From NCBI RefSeq assembly GCF_021440195.1, contig NZ_JAJTSZ010000001.1, forward strand, positions 682,001-746,000: 64,000 bases of DNA, written 5' to 3'. The DNA is from Dyadobacter sp. CY356 (GTDB lineage: Bacteria > Bacteroidota > Bacteroidia > Cytophagales > Spirosomataceae). Each line of letters opens with the position of its first letter. Within the stretch, counting starts at the first letter, position 1. The position numbers and the translations under genes are program-made. Below the pieces are notes generated by a model. It was not told where the DNA came from. It saw only the letters and a list, made by a program, of their open reading frames with translations, and ran no database searches. Positions 36,311 through 45,305 of the stretch are shown here, one piece after another.

Positions 36311-37670
36311 ATAATTTATTTCATTAACGATTTTATGTATTTGTCTCTTTCCGGCAAAGTGATAATTTGCAGTCACGCAAGATCGAAGCAACAATCCCGG
36401 AGGGGGATATATTATTATAGAAAGATGGAATTAAACGAGGTTTAAACCCAGAATGGGTGACATCAAAATTTATTTCATTAACGATTTTATGTATTTGTCT
36501 CTTTCCGGCGATTTGATAGTTTACAGCCATGCAAGATCGAAGCAACAATCCCAAAGGCATGACATTATCATAGAAAGATGGAATTAAACGGGGTTTAAAC
36601 CCAGAATGGATGACGTCAAAATTTATTTCATTAACGATTTATGTATTTGTCTCTTTCTGGCAAAGTGATAGTTTACAGCCACGCAAGATCGAAGCAACAA
36701 TCCCAAATTATAGAAAGATGGAATTAAACGGGGTTTAAACCCAAAATGGGTTACATCAAAATTTACTTCTTTAACGATTTATGTATTTGGCTCTTTCCGG
36801 CAATGTGATAATTTACAGCCATGCAAGATCGAAATAACAATCCCGAAGGGATGATATTATTATAGAAAGATGGAATTAAATGGGGTTTAAACCCAGAATG
36901 GGTGACGTCAAAATTTATTTCTTTAACGATTTATGTATTTGGCTCTTTCCGGCAATGTGATAATTTACAGCCATGCAAGATCGAAATAACAATCCCGAAG
37001 GGATGACATTATTATAGAAGGATGGAATTAAACGGGGTTTAAACCCAGAATGGGTGACATCAAAATTTATTTATTTAACGATTTATGTATTTGGCTCTTT
37101 CCGGCAAAGTGATAGTTTGCAGCCATGCAAGATCGAAGCAACAACCCCGAAGGGATGATATTATTATAGAAAGATGGGATTAAACGGGGTTTAAACCCAA
37201 AATGGGTGACATCAAAATTTATTTCTTTAACGATTTTATGTATTTGGCTCTTTCCGGCAATGTAATAATTTACAGCCATGCAAGATCGAAGCAACAATCC
37301 CGAAGGGATGACATTATTATAGAAAGATGGAATTAAATGGGGTTTAAACCCAGAATGGGTGACATCAAAATTTATTTTTTTAACGATTTATGTATTTGTC
37401 TCTTTCCGGCAATGTGATAATTTACAGTCATGCAAGATCGAAGCAACAATCCCGAAGGGATGACATTATTATAGAAAGATGGAATTAAACAGGGTTTAAA
37501 CCCAGAATGGGTGACATCAAAATTTATTTATTTAACGATTTATGTATTTGGCTCTTTCCGGCAATGTGATAATTTACAGCCATGCAAGATCGAAGCAACA
37601 ATCCCGAAGGGATGACATTATTATAGAAGGATGGAATTAAACGGGGTTTAAACCCAGAATGGGTGACATA
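36311..37670 (-). repeat. Nine tandem copies of a ~152-bp palindrome-bearing unit
   Basis: Units start at about 36311, 36465, 36618, 36758, 36910, 37062, 37214, 37367 and 37519, with lengths 154, 153, 140, 152, 152, 152, 153, 152 and 152. Each has an invariant core (ATGTATTTGNCTCTTTCCGG...CAAGATCGAA) and, in most copies, the palindromes ATCCCGAAGGGAT, GGGTTTAAACCC and ACCCAGAATGGGT. The first three units are the most divergent, the third having lost about 12 bp over the first palindrome, while units 4-9 are nearly identical. Short minus-strand frames here are not coding: 152 is not a multiple of three, so the frame shifts in each copy. Confidence 0.95.
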
Positions 37671-37952
37671 ACCCTGCCGGATAATTATCTTAACTCAATA
37701 AGTTTGATTTTGGACAAGTCTGTTTGCACACAGGATACCAGGATCAAATTAAAAAATGCAAATATTTGAATATCAATATTTTAAACCACCATTTCAATTT
37801 AGTTTTTGCGATCGTAATTTAAAAAGAAAACTTGTCAACGTCATCTATAAAAAACGTTTTCCCTGATCCTGAACCAAAGAAGCTCTGAAATCGTAAAACC
37901 AGTATGAAAAAAGCCTATTTTTACGGCTTCTTGTTTCAACAGATTTTAATTT
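37671..37952 (+). other. 282-bp leader region upstream of gnd
   Basis: Unique AT-rich sequence between the repeat array and gnd. It contains a weak stem (AAGCC/GGCTT around 37912-37932) shortly before the gnd start and no consensus promoter I can defend. Confidence 0.4.
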
Positions 37953-39365
37953 ATGTCAAATAACCTCTTCGATTTTGGGATGATTGGGTTGGGAGTAATG
38001 GGTAGAAACCTTTTGCTTAACACAGCTGATCACGGTTTTTCTGTTATTGGTTTTGATAAAGACCTGATCAAAACTGCTGCATTGGAAGCGGCGGCAACAG
38101 AAGGTACTACCGTAAAAGGAGTTCCGGATCTTGCACACATGGTGCAGCAATTGCAAACTCCGCGTAAGCTTATGATGCTTGTGCCAGCCGGAAAACCGGT
38201 TGACGATGTGATAGAATCTTTATTGCCATTGGTTGAAAAGGGCGATATTATAATTGACGGTGGAAATTCGCATTATACCGATACATTGCGCCGGGTTAAG
38301 TACCTGCGCGAAAAAGGCATTCATTTCATGGGTGTAGGTGTTTCCGGTGGCGAGCAGGGTGCACGGACAGGACCAAGTATCATGCCGGGCGGAGATGTTG
38401 AGGCTTATGCGCATGTGAAACCTTTGCTTGAAGCAATTTCAGCCAAAGTTAACGGTGAACCTTGTGTGGCATATCTTGGAAAAGAAGGTGCCGGACATTA
38501 CGTAAAGATGGTCCATAACGGTATTGAATATGCCATCATGCAGTTGATCAGCGAGTCATATACCTTACTGAAACACGCAGGATTGAGTAATGACGAACTT
38601 CATGAAACATTTAAAAAGTGGAATGAAGGTGCACTGCAATCATTTCTGGTAGAAATTACTGCTGATATTTTTCTTCAAAATGATGATAAAACCAGAGCGC
38701 GTTTGTTGGATGTAATTTCTGATAAGGCGGGTTCAAAAGGTACCGGAAAATGGACTTCTCAGGATTCTATGGAATTGCCCGTTGCAGTTCCTGTGATCGA
38801 TACTGCCGTTGCCATGCGTACCATCTCAGGTTATAAAGATGAAAGAGTAAAAGCTTCTGTTTTGTACAATGAATCTGGTGCCACACTTGATGTCTCAACG
38901 GAAGAATTTATTAAGCAGGTTCATGATGCATTGTATTTTGCTACCATATTGAGCTACGCACAGGGTCTGGCTATGCTTTATCAGGCATCGAAAGAACTGG
39001 CGATGGATATTCCTTTACCAGAAGTGGTGAGTGTATGGCGTGGTGGTTGTATCATCCGCTCAACCTTGTTGGAAACTTTCACACAGGCCTACAAACAATC
39101 GCCCGATTTGTCAAATATTCTATTGGATTCAGGCGTGGCTTCTTTGGTTAAATCGGTTGAAGCGAATACACGGGCCGTAGTTTCACAGGCTGCTCTGAGC
39201 GGTATTCCGGCGGCGGCATTTATGTCTTCACTTGCATATTTTGATGCGTACCGTACTGAGCGTATGACTACGAATCTTATTCAGGCACAACGTGATTATT
39301 TTGGAGCACACACCTATCAGCGCACTGATATTTCAGGCACATTCCACACGGAATGGAATCATTAA
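37953..39365 (+). CDS. gnd: 6-phosphogluconate dehydrogenase, decarboxylating
   Basis: Oxidatively decarboxylates 6-phosphogluconate to ribulose 5-phosphate with NADP+. Motifs: the dinucleotide fold GMIGLGVMGRNLLLNTADHG (about residues 9-28), IIDGGNSHYTDT, GVSGGEQGARTGPSIMPGG and the catalytic KMVHNGIEYAIMQL region. At 470 residues it matches the long dimeric form. It heads the operon gnd-zwf-pgl, with zwf 12 bp downstream. The repeat array lies 282 bp upstream of its start. Confidence 0.96.
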   Translation: MSNNLFDFGMIGLGVMGRNLLLNTADHGFSVIGFDKDLIKTAALEAAATEGTTVKGVPDLAHMVQQLQTPRKLMMLVPAGKPVDDVIESLLPLVEKGDIIIDGGNSHYTDTLRRVKYLREKGIHFMGVGVSGGEQGARTGPSIMPGGDVEAYAHVKPLLEAISAKVNGEPCVAYLGKEGAGHYVKMVHNGIEYAIMQLISESYTLLKHAGLSNDELHETFKKWNEGALQSFLVEITADIFLQNDDKTRARLLDVISDKAGSKGTGKWTSQDSMELPVAVPVIDTAVAMRTISGYKDERVKASVLYNESGATLDVSTEEFIKQVHDALYFATILSYAQGLAMLYQASKELAMDIPLPEVVSVWRGGCIIRSTLLETFTQAYKQSPDLSNILLDSGVASLVKSVEANTRAVVSQAALSGIPAAAFMSSLAYFDAYRTERMTTNLIQAQRDYFGAHTYQRTDISGTFHTEWNH

Positions 39366-39377
39366 AAAGTAACTTTT

Positions 39378-40889
39378 ATGAAAACAAGTAAAAGACCACC
39401 CGCTTCGATATTATTTATTTTTGGAGGTAGTGGTGATTTAAATTATAGAAAATTAACACCAGCACTTTATAATCTTTTCCTTGACGAATGGATGCCCGAG
39501 AAATTTGCCATTGCAGGTATCGGGAGAAGTGCATATAGTAATGAAGAGTATCATAGCCATTTGCTTGATGGAATTACTAAGTTTTCCAGACGAAAAGATG
39601 AGCAGAATGAATATTGGGAAGATTTTAGTCAGCATGTTTCTTATCTGCAAATGGATGGGGATGATGCGGCTGCCTATCATAAAATAACGGATCTTGTCAA
39701 GGAAAAGGAAGCCGAATGGGGCCAGCATCCTAATGTAATTTTTTATCTGGCCGTTGCGCCGCAGCTTGTTCCTTCCATTGCTACAAAACTTGGCGGATTA
39801 AATCTTTGCAGTGATATTCATTGCACCAGGATTGTGGTTGAGAAACCTTTTGGACACGATCTGAAAAGTGCGCATGAATTAAATGCACTGCTTTCCGGGA
39901 TGTTCAAGGAAGAGCAGATTTTCAGAATTGATCATTATTTAGGAAAAGAAACGGTACAGAATATCCTGGCTTTGCGTTTTGCCAATGCCTTGTTTGAGCC
40001 GCTTTGGAACCGCAATTATATTGATCATATTCAGATCACCGCTGCTGAAAGTGTTGGTCTGGAAGGACGAGGAGGCTATTTTGAAAACTCTGGTGCTTTG
40101 CGTGATATGGTTCAAAACCACATTTTGCAAATACTTTGTATGGTGGCCATGGAAGCACCCGTTTCTTTTGATGCCAATGAAATCAGAAATAAGAAAGTGG
40201 ATGTGCTTCATGCGATTCGTCGTATAACGCCGGATAAAGTGCATGAACATGCCGTTCGCGGACAGTATTCAAGTGGTACTAAAAAGGGTGAAGACGTAGT
40301 TGGCTACCGTGAGGAAAAAGGCGTAAATCCTGAATCTGCTATTGATACTTTTGCCGCAGCTAAATTTTATATTGACAACTGGCGCTGGCAGGGCGTACCA
40401 ATTTATGTCCGTACAGGAAAGTACTTAAATCAGAAAGCGACACATATTACGCTACAATTTAAATCTGCGCCGCATAATGCATTCCCGTCGGAAGCTGAGG
40501 ATATCTGGCATTCTAATAAACTTACGATCAGCATTCAGCCTGAAATGGATATCAGCCTGAGTTTTCAGGTAAAACGTCCTGGACAAACGATGACGCTGGA
40601 TCCGGTTGATATGACTTTCAGTTATGACGATGCTTCGAAAGATCACGCGCCGGAAGCTTATGAAACTTTGCTTCTGGATGTAATGGAAGGAGATGCGACT
40701 TTATTTATGCGTGGAGATCAGGTTGAAGCAGCATGGAAAGTGATTATGCCGATTCTGGAAAATTGGGAAAGTAACAAACCTGCTGATTTTCCAAATTATG
40801 CGCCGGATTCATGGGGCCCTGATGCAGCAGACCAGTTGATTGCGCGCGAGGGACATACATGGATTAATACACCATCGGTTAAAAAATAA
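39378..40889 (+). CDS. zwf: Glucose-6-phosphate 1-dehydrogenase
   Basis: First enzyme of the oxidative pentose-phosphate pathway, making 6-phosphogluconolactone and NADPH. FIFGGSGDLNYRKLTPALYN (about 14-33) is the cofactor fold, RIDHYLGKETVQN holds the substrate-binding and catalytic residues, and the sugar-phosphate pocket continues with ESVGLEGRGGYFENSGALRD. At 503 residues it has normal length. It lies 12 bp after gnd and 4 bp before pgl, so the three are very probably translated from one message. Confidence 0.96.
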   Translation: MKTSKRPPASILFIFGGSGDLNYRKLTPALYNLFLDEWMPEKFAIAGIGRSAYSNEEYHSHLLDGITKFSRRKDEQNEYWEDFSQHVSYLQMDGDDAAAYHKITDLVKEKEAEWGQHPNVIFYLAVAPQLVPSIATKLGGLNLCSDIHCTRIVVEKPFGHDLKSAHELNALLSGMFKEEQIFRIDHYLGKETVQNILALRFANALFEPLWNRNYIDHIQITAAESVGLEGRGGYFENSGALRDMVQNHILQILCMVAMEAPVSFDANEIRNKKVDVLHAIRRITPDKVHEHAVRGQYSSGTKKGEDVVGYREEKGVNPESAIDTFAAAKFYIDNWRWQGVPIYVRTGKYLNQKATHITLQFKSAPHNAFPSEAEDIWHSNKLTISIQPEMDISLSFQVKRPGQTMTLDPVDMTFSYDDASKDHAPEAYETLLLDVMEGDATLFMRGDQVEAAWKVIMPILENWESNKPADFPNYAPDSWGPDAADQLIAREGHTWINTPSVKK

Positions 40890-40893
40890 TATT

Positions 40894-41622
40894 ATGGGAC
40901 AACTTCATATTGCAAAGGACGCCGTACAGCTGAGCACTGACCTGGCTGAATGGATTGCTAATTATATTAAGGAAGTACTCACTAAAAAGGACCGCTTTAC
41001 TTTTGTTCTTTCCGGTGGCAGTACGCCAAAGCTGCTTTACACTTTACTCGCTGCCAAACCATACAACGAAAGTATTCCCTGGGAAAAAATACATTTTTTC
41101 TGGGGAGATGAAAGAGCTGTTCCGTTTGAGGATTCGCGTAATAATGCTAAAATGGCATATGACGAACTTCTGGATAAAGTAGGTGTGAAAGCTGAAAATA
41201 TCCACGTAATGCGCACCGATATAGGGCCGGAAGAATCTGCGGCTGAATATGAGAAAACTTTAAAGCAGTATTTTGAAGGAGAAGAAAATACATTTGATTT
41301 TGTTTTATTGGGTATGGGAGATGACGGACATACGCTGTCGCTGTTTCCCGGAACGTCAGTAATTCATGAGCATGATAAATGGGTGACTTCATTTTTCTTG
41401 CCTGCTCAGGACATGTACCGCATTACACTAACAGCCCCGGTTGTCAATCATTCTGCCGCTATCGTGTTTTTAGCGGTTGGTACAGGAAAAGCAGAAACTT
41501 TGAAACATGTTTTGGAAGGAGAATTTGAACCAGATACTTATCCGTCACAGGTTATCAAACCGACAACTGGTGAGCTTCACTGGTTTATAGATGAAGCTGC
41601 CGCAGCAAATCTGAAAGCGTAA
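40894..41622 (+). CDS. pgl: 6-phosphogluconolactonase
   Basis: Hydrolyses the lactone made by Zwf, completing the route to 6-phosphogluconate used by Gnd. The 242-residue DevB/NagB-fold protein shows LSGGSTPKLLY, FFWGDERAVPFEDSRNNAKM and the GMGDDGHTLSLFPGT active-site segment. The frame extends upstream into zwf, but the ATG at 40894, 4 bp after the zwf stop, is the sensible start. The operon ends with a terminator. Confidence 0.95.
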   Translation: MGQLHIAKDAVQLSTDLAEWIANYIKEVLTKKDRFTFVLSGGSTPKLLYTLLAAKPYNESIPWEKIHFFWGDERAVPFEDSRNNAKMAYDELLDKVGVKAENIHVMRTDIGPEESAAEYEKTLKQYFEGEENTFDFVLLGMGDDGHTLSLFPGTSVIHEHDKWVTSFFLPAQDMYRITLTAPVVNHSAAIVFLAVGTGKAETLKHVLEGEFEPDTYPSQVIKPTTGELHWFIDEAAAANLKA

Positions 41623-41645
41623 TTGCAGAAATTAAATATCAGAAG

Positions 41646-41681
41646 GGAAGGGCTCTAATATAAAGTGCCCTTCCTTTTTTT
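41646..41681 (+). terminator. Rho-independent terminator after gnd-zwf-pgl
   Basis: An 8-bp stem GGAAGGGC/GCCCTTCC with a 13-base loop, followed by seven T residues. Confidence 0.88.
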
Positions 41682-41764
41682 GCTTGAAATAAATGAGCGA
41701 TCAGCTGATATCAATCCCGAATTCATCTTACATTTGATCCATTACTCAATCCCGCAAAACCGCC

Positions 41765-43105
41765 TTGAAAACTGTATTAATTATTGACGACGAAGAAAAG
41801 CTTCGTGCGCTTTTGGCAAGAATCCTGAAATCCGAAGGCTTTGATGTACTTGAAGCCGGAGATTGCAAATCGGGTCTGAAAAGTGTTGAAATAAATGATA
41901 TTGATGTCGTTTTATGTGATGTAAAACTACCTGACGGAAGCGGGGTGGATATGGTTTCCAAAATCAAACAGAAAAAATCCCAGATCGAGGTGATTCTGCT
42001 GACTGCCTATGGAAATATCACAGATGGTGTGCAAGCCATGAAAAATGGTGCTTTTGATTATATAGTTAAGGGAGACGATAACGATAAAATAATTCCTTTG
42101 CTGAACCGTGCTATCGAAAAAGTACAATTACAAAAGCGGGTTAAAGAACTGGAAAAACGGGTTGAAGATAAATTTTCTTTTCAGGCCGTTATTGGTAAGT
42201 CCAAAGCAATTCAACAGGCCATTGAGCTTGCGCAAAGAGTTGCGCCTAATGATACCAACGTGTTGCTGACCGGAGAAACCGGAACCGGAAAAGAAGTATT
42301 TGCGCAGGGAATCCATCAGGCCAGTCAGCGGGCCGGCAAGAATTTTGTTGCCTTGAATTGTGGTGCTTTTGGGAAAGACATCCTTGAAAGTGAATTGTTC
42401 GGATATAAACAAGGTGCTTTTACCGGCGCAAATAAGGATAAAAAAGGGCTAATTGAGGAGGCTAATAACGGTACATTATTTCTGGATGAAATTGGTGAAA
42501 TGCCGCTTGAATTGCAGGCAAAACTGCTCCGGGTTTTAGAAACGAATGAATTTATAAAATTGGGTGATACCAAAACTTCAAAATCCAATTTCAGGTTAAT
42601 TGCTGCTACAAATCGCGATTTGAAAATAGAAAGTGAAGAAAAACGTTTCCGGTCAGATTTGTATTTCAGATTGAATGTATTTCAGATTCAGCTTCCGCCA
42701 CTCCGCGAAAGGGTCAGGGATATTGAGCCTTTACTACAATTTTTTGTCAACCAGTTTTCCACAAAAATGAATAAAAAAACGCTGACGTATTCAGACGAAT
42801 TTTTAAAGAAGATGGAAACATATAAATGGGTTGGCAATATCAGGGAACTGAAAAATGTCGTTGAACGGGCGGTAATTTTAAGTGATGATCAGCTGGATAT
42901 TGAAAGTTTGCCATTCGAAATCCAGCAATCGGAACCGGCGGCTAAAAACGGTCAGCTATCTGCATTTTCAATGGAAAGTATAGAAAAACTGCATATCCAG
43001 AAAGTCCTTAATTACGCGAAGGGAAACAAAGCAGAAACTGCAAGGTTACTTGAAATCGGGATTGCCACCTTGTATCGAAAACTTGATGAATACAACATTC
43101 ATTGA
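41765..43105 (+). CDS. Sigma-54-dependent response regulator (NtrC/AtoC type)
   Basis: 446 residues: receiver domain (about 1-120) with D8/D9 and phospho-acceptor D52 in LCDVKLPDGSG; AAA+ domain (about 145-380) with Walker A GETGTGKE (about 169-176), the sigma-54 contact loop GAFTGA (about 216-221) and Walker B LFLDEIGEMP; and a Fis-type helix-turn-helix at the C-terminus (NKAETARLLEIGIATLYRKL). It should activate RpoN promoters when phosphorylated. The start is a TTG: it gives the exact receiver-domain N-terminus, and a stop lies ten codons upstream with no ATG or GTG between. It follows the pentose-phosphate terminator and has no neighbouring kinase. Confidence 0.93.
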   Translation: MKTVLIIDDEEKLRALLARILKSEGFDVLEAGDCKSGLKSVEINDIDVVLCDVKLPDGSGVDMVSKIKQKKSQIEVILLTAYGNITDGVQAMKNGAFDYIVKGDDNDKIIPLLNRAIEKVQLQKRVKELEKRVEDKFSFQAVIGKSKAIQQAIELAQRVAPNDTNVLLTGETGTGKEVFAQGIHQASQRAGKNFVALNCGAFGKDILESELFGYKQGAFTGANKDKKGLIEEANNGTLFLDEIGEMPLELQAKLLRVLETNEFIKLGDTKTSKSNFRLIAATNRDLKIESEEKRFRSDLYFRLNVFQIQLPPLRERVRDIEPLLQFFVNQFSTKMNKKTLTYSDEFLKKMETYKWVGNIRELKNVVERAVILSDDQLDIESLPFEIQQSEPAAKNGQLSAFSMESIEKLHIQKVLNYAKGNKAETARLLEIGIATLYRKLDEYNIH

Positions 43106-43122
43106 GTTTTTGTTGAAATGAA

Positions 43123-43152
43123 AAAAACGGCCTCTAATTAGTGGCCGTTTTT
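43123..43152 (+). terminator. Rho-independent terminator after the sigma-54 regulator
   Basis: A 10-bp perfect stem AAAAACGGCC/GGCCGTTTTT whose 10-base loop contains its own palindrome CTAATTAG. Confidence 0.88.
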
Positions 43153-43439
43153 AATTACAACTTGTTGCATTTTAATATGGATGATCAGCATTTGATAAAA
43201 ATTTTGCGCTGATAAATTAGTCTTTCATATATCTTAAAAAGCCAGACTCCCGGGTCATAAATTTTTCGGTGTAATGGTGTAAGAGGAGATTTTGATATTC
43301 TTACATCAAAGGAGGCTTCATTCAATTAAAACACAATTAAACCCAGCTTAAAAACAGGTTAAAACTGCATGTTATAAAAATCTTCGTATTATTCTCTATC
43401 AGATTTAAGTGAAATATTCCCCTTTACGGATACTAAGAA

Positions 43440-43474
43440 TTTATACTTTAATTGAAACTTATTATCTAATTTTG
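43440..43474 (+). promoter_or_regulatory. Putative promoter for the peroxiredoxin gene
   Basis: TAATTTTG (43467-43474) fits the -7 consensus. TTTA at 43440-43443, 23 bases upstream, is one base off the -33 TTTG. The leader to the ATG is about 50 bases. Confidence 0.45.
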
Positions 43475-43528
43475 TGTTAACTCTATAATATTAGTAGATT
43501 ATCTATTCAATTTTAAACAGATATAATT

Positions 43529-44164
43529 ATGTCACTTCGATTAGGAGATATTGCCCCGGATTTTGAGGCAAATACAACACAGGGGCCAATAAAATTTCAT
43601 GAATGGTTGGGTACAAGCTGGGGTTTGTTATTCTCTCATCCAGCGGATTTTACGCCGGTTTGTACAACTGAACTTGGTAAAACTGCCTTGCTTAGTGGAG
43701 AATTTGAAAAGCGTAATGTGAAGGTACTGGCTGTAAGTGTTGACGATATCGATTCTCATAATCGCTGGATTCCGGATATAAATGAAGTCGTTGGAACAGA
43801 AGTTAACTTCCCGATTATCGCTGACGAAGGAAAAAAAGTGGCTGAATTGTATGATATGATTCACCCCAATGCAAGTGAAAAAGCAACAGTTCGTTCAGTA
43901 TTCGTTATTGGTCCGGACAAAAAGGTAAAACTTACACTTACTTATCCAGCTTCGACAGGACGTAATTTTACTGAAATTCTTCGTGTTATCGACTCTCTTC
44001 AATTGACTGCCAACTATTCTGTTGCAACGCCGGCAGACTGGAAAGATGGCGAAGATGTGATCGTTGTTCCTGCTGTAAGTACAGAAGATGCGGAAAAGAA
44101 ATTCACTAAGGGATTACGCATTGTAAAACCTTACCTGCGATATACGCCGCAACCGAATAAATAA
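43529..44164 (+). CDS. Peroxiredoxin, Prx6 (1-Cys) type
   Basis: A 211-residue thiol peroxidase that reduces hydrogen peroxide and organic hydroperoxides in the cytoplasm. The N-terminus LGDIAPDFEANTTQGPIKFHEW and the active site HPADFTPVCTTELG (peroxidatic Cys about residue 46) are those of Prx6. The long C-terminal domain (PADWKDGEDVIVVPAVSTEDA) and the absence of a second resolving cysteine support the 1-Cys class. It is monocistronic with its own promoter-like box and a strong terminator. Confidence 0.93.
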   Translation: MSLRLGDIAPDFEANTTQGPIKFHEWLGTSWGLLFSHPADFTPVCTTELGKTALLSGEFEKRNVKVLAVSVDDIDSHNRWIPDINEVVGTEVNFPIIADEGKKVAELYDMIHPNASEKATVRSVFVIGPDKKVKLTLTYPASTGRNFTEILRVIDSLQLTANYSVATPADWKDGEDVIVVPAVSTEDAEKKFTKGLRIVKPYLRYTPQPNK

Positions 44165-44179
44165 TTCGTTCAGGTTGCC

Positions 44180-44232
44180 AATAAAAAATCCTCAAATTTT
44201 TCCTTTACAGGTCAATTTGAGGATTTTTTATT
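44180..44232. terminator. Bidirectional terminator, 19-bp perfect stem
   Basis: AATAAAAAATCCTCAAATT (44180-44198) and its exact complement (44214-44232) flank a 15-base loop. A- and T-tracts on both arms suit termination from both convergent genes. Confidence 0.92.
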
Positions 44233-44243
44233 TTCTGATAAGG

Positions 44244-44978
44244 CTAGTTCTCCACTTCGGATTTTATGATTTCCTCTGGCTCTATGACCGGAGTACCGTA
44301 GAAAGTCATTTTTCTGGCTCCCTGATAATAGTACCAGATGGAAGCCGCCATCGGGATATGGCTTATGTCATTATAATTAAACCATGGGCCAAAACTGAAT
44401 TTTAAAGCATGAAAGCCAGCAGCTAGTGCGCCAAGGCCGGTCGCTATAAAAATGTTGACGCTGCCCGGATCTTTTTTATGTTTGTATACATAAATTTCGA
44501 TCATGAAAAGCATGAGGAAAAGTCCGTAAAATGCATGGATCTCAACCACAACAAAATTCAGGGTGATTAATGTTAAGGCAAAAAACAGCGTTAATTCCAA
44601 GTAATTCAGATATCCCAGCCAGGACCCGAATTTAGGTTTAAGCAAGGGTTTGATATGCCAGATTGCAGCTCTTTCAAATAATGCCACGGCGATCATGCTT
44701 GCGAACCATCCTGGAATTTTTCCCCGCTGTCCCGTCACATACAAAAATCCGTGACCCAGAACGCCACCAATTACTGTGGCAATTCCCATAAAAAGAAAGA
44801 AATACCGGATCTGGCTATACATTCTGTGCACACGCGAAAGTCTGCCTAAATGAACGAAGGCGTAGAAACAGACAATGGCCATCAACAGACTGGAAATAAC
44901 AGTCGAAGGTTCGAGAACGGTAATACCAAATAATTTTATCTGATGAACTTTGCTGAAATCTATGATAACATCATTCAT
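44244..44978 (-). CDS. Polytopic membrane protein of unknown function
   Basis: 244 residues with six or seven probable transmembrane helices (roughly 24-43, 58-80, 88-104, 122-140, 142-160, 172-190, 205-222) and an acidic C-terminal tail. Conserved-looking polar residues inside helices include H in GGVLGHGFLYV, H in GFHALKFSFGP and the group NYNDISHIPMAASIW near the last helix. This recalls seven-helix families with intramembrane metal-binding histidines, but I cannot assign it. It stands alone, convergent to the peroxiredoxin gene. Confidence 0.6.
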   Translation of the reverse strand: MNDVIIDFSKVHQIKLFGITVLEPSTVISSLLMAIVCFYAFVHLGRLSRVHRMYSQIRYFFLFMGIATVIGGVLGHGFLYVTGQRGKIPGWFASMIAVALFERAAIWHIKPLLKPKFGSWLGYLNYLELTLFFALTLITLNFVVVEIHAFYGLFLMLFMIEIYVYKHKKDPGSVNIFIATGLGALAAGFHALKFSFGPWFNYNDISHIPMAASIWYYYQGARKMTFYGTPVIEPEEIIKSEVEN

Positions 44979-45305
44979 TGAAAGAAAGTCTTAATAGGAG
45001 TAAAAATGACCAGGGTTGAAATTATTTACCAAAAGTAAGCACAAATGTGTTCTCATCTGCAACTTACGGTGGCTTAAAGCTCTCTTTATTAATATTGTGC
45101 CAGTAACGGTAAAATCATATTTCGAGACTTCCCGGATCATTTACTTTTTCGTATTGTATAATTAGTCAGGCGAAAAGTACTACTGGTAGATAAAATCGAG
45201 TTGCTGGTCTATTTCCTGAATAGAAGTGAATAGCATCATATTTCTTTGTATCGGGAAATGTGTTTTAGAATAAGACTGACCCTCCTGACAATTAATTATT
45301 TAACC
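44979..45305. other. 327-bp divergent intergenic region
   Basis: Lies between the polytopic membrane protein gene (minus) and a TonB-type receptor gene (plus), so it should contain both promoters. It is AT-rich, without a strong consensus promoter, hairpin or open frame. Confidence 0.4.

Larger units (their letters stand above)
43106..43528. other. 423-bp intergenic region
   Basis: Begins with the terminator of the sigma-54 regulator and ends with a promoter-like element for the peroxiredoxin gene. The middle is AT-rich with short repeats of TTAAAAACAGGTTAAAAC type and nothing else that I can name. Confidence 0.5.

Noticed and set aside
36333..37297. Short minus-strand proteins (75-76 residues) and a plus-strand 64-residue frame in the repeats
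   Set aside because: They are the same repeat read in frame by chance. The 152-bp period breaks the frame in each unit, and the plus-strand frame covers palindromes only.
36311..37670. CRISPR array
   Set aside because: The repeats are about 152 bp and contiguous, with no unique spacers, and no cas genes are present.
36100..37700. Diversity-generating retroelement or retron
   Set aside because: No reverse transcriptase gene is in the window, and there is no template/variable repeat pair with adenine-biased changes.
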